Shown: positions 59,601-64,000 of the stretch, piece by piece | Numbering within the stretch: the stretch's first letter is position 1 | Layout of the letters: every line of letters starts with the position of its first letter | Origin: Chrysaora quinquecirrha | Taxonomy: Eukaryota; Cnidaria; Scyphozoa; Semaeostomeae; Pelagiidae | NCBI GenBank assembly: GCA_014526335.1 | Contig: JACTAT010000025.1 | Location: 99,235 to 163,234, forward strand | Length of the DNA stretch: 64,000 nucleotides | Direction of reading: 5' to 3' | The notes under the pieces: generated by a model | Databases searched by the model: none | What the model was told of the DNA's origin: nothing | Seen by the model: the letters and a program-made list of their open reading frames with translations, nothing else | Program-made: the position numbers and the translations under genes

Positions 59601-62266
59601 AGTAAGGTATCTTTCTCACATCTCTTAATATGATGTTCATCATTTTATTTGATTTTAAAACTCTAACTGCATCTCTGTGATTGATCTCCGAAAAATCGAT
59701 TCCATTTACATCCAGGATTTGATCACCAACCTTAAAAGTAACAGAAAATAACATTGTATTGCTAAAGGCATGTTTATATGAATAAAATTATCTCGCCTTC
59801 CAGCCATTAGCAAAAAAGTGAGTAATCATAATACATATAATCGTAAAAATAATAAGCCTATAACAACTGTTTGCGAGGGAAGGTGGTGAAATGGTGCACC
59901 GTATTCTCCCTAATAGCCTTGGAGAGGGGCACTTATTAGAGAGCGCTCTTTAGAGAGAGCAGCTTACTGACGACTATTTTGATGATTTGCTGGTCTCTAC
60001 CTGTCTTTATAGTATTTGGGAGTAGCTCACTGGAGAGGGGGTGCTCATTTAAATATTTGCCCCAAAAGGGGTGCTCATTTTAGAGGACACTCATTTACAT
60101 AATGATACTTACTCTGATCCCAGATTTTTCCGCAACATGATTTCTATCAACTGATGATACATATATGCCTAGCCCATATTCCCAACCTCCTCTGATCTTC
60201 AAACCAAGACGGAACCAGCGGTAAACATGCAAAATTACCTAAAGAAAAAACAAAGCTAAAATCATAGTTACTATGCTCAAATTAACTTGACCACATAATT
60301 GAAAAACCAATCAATTGTTTAATCACTCAATCACTCAATCACTCAATCACTCAATCTTTCAATCATTCAATCTTTAAATTGTTCAATCAATCAATCAATC
60401 AATCAGTCAATCATCAATCAATCATTCAATCATTTAATCACTCAATTGCTCAATCACTTGTTCAATCATTCAGTCATTCAGACATTCAATCATTGAATCA
60501 TTCAATCATCCAATCACTCAATTATTCAATCACTCAATCATTCAATTGCTCAATCATTGAATTGCTCAATCACTCAATTGCTCAATTTCTTAATTCAATT
60601 CAATTCAATTCAAATTTATTTGTAAAATACAAGTTTACAAAAGAAAATTTAAGTATAAAAATACTTGTATTCTTAATCATTCAATCATTCAATCAATCAA
60701 TCACTCCGTCATTCAATCAGCCAATCACTTAATCAAAAAACTTACCCTTCTTTCATTCTCATCCTGCAGTAATCTTACATCACCATGGCTTCTACCCCTA
60801 TTTGATCTTCTTTCATTTCTACCAATATTTAACGGAGGTGAGCATGGTCTTCCCCTAACGTCGACCCATTGATATTCAACGTGAGCTTGTCTTGAATCAG
60901 GAATTACACGGATGAGAAGATCAGCATTTTCAATTTCTTACTTTGCTGTATTAGCTTGGAAAAATGAAAATAATACTAATTAATTTGCAAAGAATTTCTG
61001 TTTGGTAATTCAACTGACTGAATTCATTTGTGGTCACTGAGCGTACCATTGTAGTTTGACCTTTTTAACATCTGCCTTAGGGGGTGAGGGGTGTGGTTAT
61101 AGAAGAAAACAATGATGAAGGTGGTGAAGGTGAAATGGTGTAGTTAGCGCCAGCTGCTAGGGAGCACCAGACTGCCAGATGAGGATCTCAGTAGAAGATT
61201 AACTAATGGAGACCTTCACCCTGGCAGTGATGCAACAAGCTGAGACTCCATCCCCAACCTCACTGACCTTCAACACTACAAGCCAGCTGGATTAGACCAC
61301 AATGCAATAGCACCTTTCGATTGATCATTTTTCCACAAAAATAAATTTTGCCCCCAACACTAGTTGCAAATTGCCTGCAGCCCAGTCTGCAGAGTTTGAG
61401 TTGGGAACCTGTTTGCTCTCCCCAAGATCTTGTTGAAATGGTGCACACTCTGCAGACTGGCCTCCAGCTAATATTCTTAAATATTTTCAATTTACCTGAA
61501 CTGCAGTACCATGATCAATAGTCTGAAAATTGTGTTCATTGAGTTTGACGATCTGATCTCCAACACTTAAATTCATTTTTTCAGCCAAAGATCCTTCTTC
61601 AACAGATGAAATGAAAATACCAAGACCATGTTCAGAACCTCCTCGAATGCTGAATCCAAAATCCTGATTCTTGCTGTCTCGTTTCAAGGAAACAAAATGA
61701 GTTTTAGAATTGTTGTTTCTAGGTGATTGTGTAGATTGAGGAGTTAACGATCTTGTGCTGCCTGATAAACTGTTTGTTTTAAAAGTGACTGATTTTTGTT
61801 TTGGTCGAGTTTGCAAAGGGAGGGATTGGGAGTATACGTTTCTACTAGCATGTCTATCTTTAGTTTGTAGGACAGGATAAGGGTTTGTGTATGAGGAGGA
61901 AGCATTATGACCCCGAGGGCTTGAATACGCTGAATTACGACTGTTATTCCTTGAATTAACCGATGTCCTGTCTCTTCTATCATCTTGTTCATAAAAAGCA
62001 TTATAATTTGAAGTTTTCATCCACAATTGAAGGAAATGCTCGCGCTCTCTGATAGGTAGAATCGCCAATAAATACGGCACAACCTCTTGTTTTCCTGCTG
62101 TAGTCAGAAGCCGCCTCAACGACAAAACAAATTTTCTTCGATCCCTGCCATCTTGAAATTGGCATAAAATATCAATGAAGTGTTGTCTCTCTGACTCTGT
62201 CAAGCAGTAAATTATCGTATCATGAAGCAAACGCATGTTTTCCGCTTTCTCCTGTTTATCGGCCAT
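50491..62266 (-). CDS. WHRN-like: Whirlin-type PDZ scaffold, complete gene of 11 coding exons
   Basis: Whirlin family proteins are scaffolds that use harmonin-N-like and PDZ domains to gather partners at actin-rich protrusions and membrane specialisations. Exons run from the start codon at 62266 to a stop at 50491-50493 and encode about 1,544 residues (human whirlin is about 907; the excess is one giant linker exon). Domain order: harmonin-N-like domain 1 (about 9-90), PDZ1 (190-277), PDZ2 (328-410), harmonin-N-like domain 2 (about 450-535), long disordered linker (about 536-1450), PDZ3 (about 1454-1544). This order with a harmonin-like domain after PDZ2 fits whirlin; harmonin has a coiled coil instead and PDZD7 lacks the first domain. 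Two single-base frame breaks (60927, 58550) look like lost homopolymer bases. Confidence 0.93.
51377..51622. mobile_element. Foldback (MITE-like) element family 1, intact-looking copy
   Basis: About 246 bp with terminal inverted repeats: AGGCCCTGACCAAACGATCA..ACATTGTTGGTC at the left and GACCAACAATGTTTGGTCG..GGCCAGGGCCTT at the right. The inside is rich in AAACATT/AATGTTT. There is no coding capacity. It lies in the intron between exons 10 and 11 of the whirlin-type gene. Confidence 0.8.
52085..53035. mobile_element. Foldback element family 1, two copies
   Basis: One copy at about 52089-52300 (CAAACGACCAAACATTGTTTG ... TGTTTGATCGTTTGGCCAGG) and one at 52757-53035 (CTGGCCAAACGATCAAACATTG ... 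TGTTTGATCATTTGGCCAGC). The second ends only about 75 bases from the giant coding exon of the whirlin-type gene. Diverged or truncated members also occur at 20535-20830, 23540-23660, 28511-28712, 48895-49080 and 57619-57655. Confidence 0.75.
52440..52615 (+). mobile_element. Penelope-like element tail relic
   Basis: CTGATGATAGG..CCCCCAAACATT, AAAGGCTTGTCATGGTAAGC and TGTCAGAAACCTTGACAAG correspond in order to the plus-strand 3' end of the element at 46.34-46.43 kb. No coding sequence remains. It lies in the intron between exons 9 and 10 of the whirlin-type gene. Confidence 0.65.
53109..55502 (-). CDS. Whirlin-type exon 9: giant disordered linker exon
   Basis: A single 2,394-bp exon, 798 residues, phase 0 at both ends, open throughout. 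It is highly charged and predicted disordered by composition: Asp runs (KDDDDGGDHDDDV; DNSDDDDDNAYE), Glu-rich LEFEFEEEPEIAEDENEIF, and a six-copy 23-residue tandem repeat around the motif NxDTTNRV (53430-53835). It takes the place of the proline-rich linker of vertebrate whirlin, between harmonin-like domain 2 and PDZ3, but shares no recognisable sequence with it. Confidence 0.9.
53430..53835 (-). repeat. Coding tandem repeat, 69 bp x 6, in whirlin-type exon 9
   Basis: Six imperfect copies of a 23-residue unit: NTDPTNRV, NQDTTNRM, NQDTTYRV, NKDTTNRV, NQDMTNHV, NPGTTNRV, each followed by a charged stretch with ER/EH and ending near PL/LF. At DNA level each copy carries a short inverted repeat such as CACGATTAGTCGTG (arms CACGA/TCGTG). 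Confidence 0.92.
56175..56911 (-). CDS. Whirlin-type exons 7-8: start of disordered linker
   Basis: Exon 7 (56771-56911, 47 residues: ENSVDQSPPQTWSPENRR..) and exon 8 (56175-56303, 43 residues: NDNETLLSPSNN..DHPVIE) are hydrophilic, proline- and charge-rich, with clean acceptors and donors (CAG|GTATCA, GAG|GTCAGT) and phase 0 on both sides. They have no domain. They are assigned to the gene by open frame, phase and position; either could be optional. Confidence 0.75.
56580..56720. repeat. (GAT)n microsatellite
   Basis: ATGATGATG repeats with flanking GATAATGATAAGG, in the intron between exons 7 and 8 of the whirlin-type gene. It begins about 50 bases from exon 7. Confidence 0.9.
57245..57305 (+). 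mobile_element. SINE-like repeat family A, 3' fragment
   Basis: GATCCTGACGAATGGCGCC followed by AACACCATTTCACTTTCACC matches the family's 3' end only. It is in the intron between exons 6 and 7 of the whirlin-type gene. Confidence 0.5.
57424..58552 (-). CDS. Whirlin-type exons 5-6: second harmonin-N-like domain
   Basis: Exon 5 (58334-58552) encodes SLLSDNEQKTLKYYLSEYGQ, HVEGLVITLFHFLNTPEK; exon 6 (57424-57519) encodes MSLFSDIRCLIFPQDVDLFD and RLVLEKEIDAVK. These align with the second domain of whirlin (LLNEQEHATMAYYLDEYRG; SPQDLERFDHLVLRREI). Exon 4 ends in phase 2, but exon 5 as given starts in frame 0. One extra A at 58550-58552, right at the acceptor, would repair it; an unseen small exon in the intron between exons 4 and 5 is the alternative. 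Confidence 0.88.
57861..58041 (+). mobile_element. SINE-like repeat family A, best-preserved copy
   Basis: Complete copy: GTGGCTTCCTGGTGTAATCC (A-box region), GGGCTCGAGCCCAGCCACGG (B-box region), TTAGCCTACTACTGAGATC, GCCACTGGCACTAAAACACC, and a terminal CACCTTCACCTTCACC simple tail. It lies in the intron between exons 5 and 6 of the whirlin-type gene. Confidence 0.85.
58680..59040 (-). mobile_element. Two Penelope-like tail relics in tandem
   Basis: TTTATAAAGGCAGTTTCTGAC, CACGACAAGCCTTTGAT, GGGCAACGTTTCGGGAGAGA and CTCCCATCATCGG (58695-58805) repeat, with changes, at 58857-58965. After that comes TAGAACTGGGTGAACG..TTTTTCCAGTTCTTATCTTCACCAATCAC, which matches the endonuclease-coding region of the element near 43.50-43.56 kb. 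They are fragments only, in the intron between exons 4 and 5 of the whirlin-type gene. Confidence 0.75.
59395..59530. repeat. Degenerate AATC tract
   Basis: CAATCAATCAAACCAATAG-type sequence next to exon 4 of the whirlin-type gene. It is the same class as 60305-60735 and 47040-47780. Confidence 0.75.
59549..60238 (-). CDS. Whirlin-type exons 3-4: PDZ2
   Basis: Exon 3 (60113-60238) encodes VILHVYRWFRLGLKIRGGWE and YGLGIYVSSVDRN, with LGLKI as the carboxylate-binding loop. Exon 4 (59549-59730) encodes VGDQILDVNGIDFSEINH, RDAVRVLKSNK, NIILRDVRKIP and the conserved post-PDZ2 TEWLDDKAISR. The Trp-containing tail matches whirlin TKWIASSRIR. The junction is phase 0 and exon 4 ends in phase 2. Confidence 0.94.
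60305..60735. repeat. Degenerate (AATC)n tract
   Basis: CAATCACTCAATC and CAATCATTCAATC repeats over about 430 bp in the intron between exons 2 and 3 of the whirlin-type gene, reaching to within about 15 bases of exon 2's donor. An inner AATTCAATTCAATTCAA block is at 60593. Confidence 0.9.
60746..60954 (-). CDS. Whirlin-type exon 2: PDZ1 end and interdomain segment
   Basis: Continues the PDZ1 helix as LIQQSKKL, exactly the spacing seen in whirlin (AVKALKGSKKL). Then the frame breaks: the exon is 209 bp where 210 are needed. One more A in the A-run at 60927-60930 gives KNADLLIRVIPDSRQAHVEY, followed by QWVDVRGRPCSPP, which corresponds to whirlin YTWVDPQGRSISPP. Read uncorrected, the frame meets a stop eight codons later. 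The exon ends NERR with a GTAAGT donor. Confidence 0.88.
61120..61316 (-). mobile_element. SINE-like repeat family A copy
   Basis: Minus-strand copy with GGTGAAGGTGAAATGGTGTA at its 3' end, GATCTCAGTAGAAGATTAAC inside and CAAGCCAGCTGGATTAGACC near the 5' end. It has an extra GAGCACCAGACTGCCAGATG segment not seen in other copies. It lies in intron 1 of the whirlin-type gene. Confidence 0.8.
61496..62266 (-). CDS. Whirlin-type exon 1: harmonin-N-like domain and PDZ1 start
   Basis: 257 residues. The first 90 (LLHDTIIYCLTESERQHFID, SLRRLLTTAGKQEVVPYLLA, ILPIREREHFLQLW) form the helical harmonin-N-like domain. A Ser/Asn/Arg-rich linker (about 95-189) follows. From residue 190 comes PDZ1: VSLKRDSKNQDFGFSIRGGS with the carboxylate-binding FGFSI loop, GIFISSVEEGSLAEK, and VGDQIVKLNEHNF. 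The exon ends inside the second PDZ helix (GTAVQ, phase 0, GTAAAT donor at 61495). The start is the first ATG of the frame, next to MADKQEK. Confidence 0.95.
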
Positions 62267-62564
62267 TTTGTTTTTTAGTGTTGTCAGGGTTTAGGCCCTT
62301 CGCTTCGCCAACTAAACAAAGCCAACACTACAGCACTAATCAGCTTCATTCATGTTGATTCTATTGTATGATGAAGTTCAATCCTGAATGCAAAATGTTT
62401 TAATCATGAATTAATAATATCTTAAAACATAGCAATGCTGTCGCAATGTGCGAAGGATGGCGGTACAACGCTTACCAAAGAGTGTTTGCAAGAATTTGCA
62501 ACAATGAAACAATGATTTCACAAATGAATCCATGTCCAGCAGTGCAACAGCTGCAGCAAAACTG

Positions 62565-62800
62565 ATTATGATCATGATTATCATGATTATCACAATAATC
62601 ATGACCATGACGATGATGATGATGATGATAACCATGATTATCACAATGATCATGACCATGACGATGATGATGATGAAGATAACCATGATTATCACAATGA
62701 TCATGACCATGACGATGATGATGATGATGATGACCATGATTATCACAATGATCATGACCATGACAATAACGACAACGATAATGATAATAACATGCTGAAT
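62565..62800. repeat. Minisatellite of about 51 bp, 3-4 copies, upstream of whirlin-type gene
   Basis: The unit AATGATCATGACCATGACGATGATGATGAT..AACCATGATTATCAC is repeated about 3.5 times with small length changes in the GAT run. It begins roughly 300 bases upstream of the whirlin-type start codon. Open frames here are Met/Ile/Thr- or His/Asp-rich artefacts. Confidence 0.88.
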
Positions 62801-64000
62801 CTGACAGTGATGATGTCAATGATTATGATAATGATGATTTTGGTGGTGTTGCTGATCGTAATTTCGTTCACTCGAATCTCGCGAGCACTTTCACCTTCAG
62901 TTCTGGACAGCAATGGGCCGTTCTCGATTCCCAAATTTGCATATATAGTTATAAGATTTTGTGTCATTTTCAAAAAAGAGAACGGAGAGAGCTTGTGGCG
63001 TAATAGAAATTCTGGCATAAACTTGCATCAACTCGATAAACAAAACAAAGAATCTATCTCCCGACCTAATTGCCAATGAGTAATCACCACTAATAGCTAT
63101 TTTAACAGTTGATTGCCATTCGAAAACATGTTTATGTCGACTTTCACGTGCAGTCCATGTAAATTACGCCCAGCCGTGATTTTCGCTCAATCATAATCAA
63201 TGTATTTAAAATAGTATTCCATAGTCATAACTATATCAGCCTGAAAAATGTTTATTGAAATTTGAGGACAGATCTCCAGTAAATAAATACTAATATGATC
63301 CATATGTATTCTTTTCATGGTACTCATTTGCTTTTATGCACCTGCGGACCGCGAAAGCATATAAAAGTAAACGAAACTATTGAAATTGAAGACTAAAAAA
63401 TGAAAAACTTTATTGAAGGACATAAACGGATAGAGTTGTTACGATCAATGATTCGAGTATGAAAACATGAAAATAAAACCAAACGATCATAAAAATATTG
63501 AGAGTACCGTGAAACGGGGATCGAACTCAGACCTCTAGTTTAAGAAAGCGGTGGTTTAGACCAGTTCGCCACAGTAGAAAATGCTGCTAATTGATGTTTA
63601 TTGTAAATTAATTGCTTTTTGCTAATGATATCATTAATGCCGACACTTACGGCGACTTCAAAGTTAATCTATTGTTACATTTTGGCAAAAAAGAGCGTCT
63701 TAGGTCTCTCTCTCTCTCTCTATACCTGTATCCGTGACATCGCATCTACCACATAATGTGCTCTATATTGTAATAGCATCCTTCGCCATCTGTAAAGATG
63801 TGGCGTTTAACCGCCATACAAGATGCTACACTGCAACATACTGCTTTGAAAATCGTCTTTCTGCGCATGTATCGTCTATCCACCTCAATAGAAAAGAATA
63901 CACATTTTCAGCACTTTTCAGAAACTTTCAAATCATTATACAAATAGTAGACTTTATAGGTAACTACTATTTTAACACAAATTCGCAAAGCAATAAATTA
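62801..64000. other. Right flank without a recognised gene
   Basis: Apart from the tRNA-like sequence (63505-63576) and a short CT run (63708-63720), I see no exon, open frame or repeat that I can support here. Part of it may belong to the upstream region of the whirlin-type gene or to the next gene beyond the window. Confidence 0.4.
63505..63576 (-). tRNA. tRNA-like sequence, 72 bases, possibly a pseudogene
   Basis: On the minus strand TACTGTG and CACGGTA form a 7-bp acceptor stem (one G-U) at the ends of a 72-base span. Inside are GGCGAACTGGTCTAAACC (D-arm/A-box-like) and GAGTTCGATCCCC (T-loop/B-box-like). The anticodon region TTTCTTAAACT is TAA-compatible, but its stem and the T stem pair poorly. 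The length and the two promoter boxes argue for tRNA origin; the weak stems argue for a pseudogene or an unusual tRNA. Confidence 0.4.

Noticed and set aside
50491..62266. Harmonin or PDZD7 identity
   Set aside because: No coiled coil after PDZ2 (harmonin), and a harmonin-N-like domain precedes PDZ1 (absent in PDZD7). The second such domain after PDZ2 fits whirlin best, though an ancestral form of the family cannot be excluded.
62411..63079. Met/Ile- or His-rich frames on both strands
   Set aside because: Translation of the GAT/ATC minisatellite; not conserved and not spliced to anything.

Overview
This is a stretch of animal (metazoan) nuclear genome. Its genes are split into many short exons with GT-AG or GC-AG introns, it is AT-rich, and it is full of satellites, microsatellites, SINE-like and foldback elements plus a Penelope-like retroelement. 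Both protein genes are animal-specific cytoskeletal or scaffold genes. The alpha-spectrin lacks the calmodulin/calpain insert known from vertebrates, so a marine invertebrate, perhaps a cnidarian or another early-branching lineage, is my guess. The species cannot be read from the sequence alone.

Layout: (1) 1-9.8 kb is a tandem satellite of about 197 bp per unit (about 45 units), interrupted at 7421-8220 by an 800-bp foreign block and decaying at its right edge. (2) 10.6-48.7 kb is a complete alpha-spectrin gene on the minus strand. I reconstructed 54 coding exons whose lengths and phases all fit; they encode about 2,437 residues: N-terminal partial repeat, spectrin repeats, SH3 domain, more repeats, C-terminal EF-hand domain. 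Its introns hold the repeats, including a Penelope-like element with 1-kb inverted arms at 43.2-46.4 kb. (3) 48.7-50.5 kb is intergenic. (4) 50.5-62.3 kb is a whirlin-type scaffold gene, also minus strand, 11 exons, about 1,544 residues: harmonin-N-like domain, PDZ1, PDZ2, second harmonin-like domain, a giant 2.4-kb disordered exon with 23-residue repeats, PDZ3. (5) 62.3-64 kb holds a minisatellite and a tRNA-like sequence.

Alpha-spectrin forms the membrane skeleton with beta-spectrin and actin. Whirlin proteins organise actin-rich protrusions and membrane complexes. They are neighbours in the same orientation, about 1.76 kb apart (stop to start); I see no sign of shared regulation. Both genes and the retroelement carry single-base frame breaks explained by one missing base, mostly in short homopolymers. 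This looks like a consensus error of the assembly rather than gene death.
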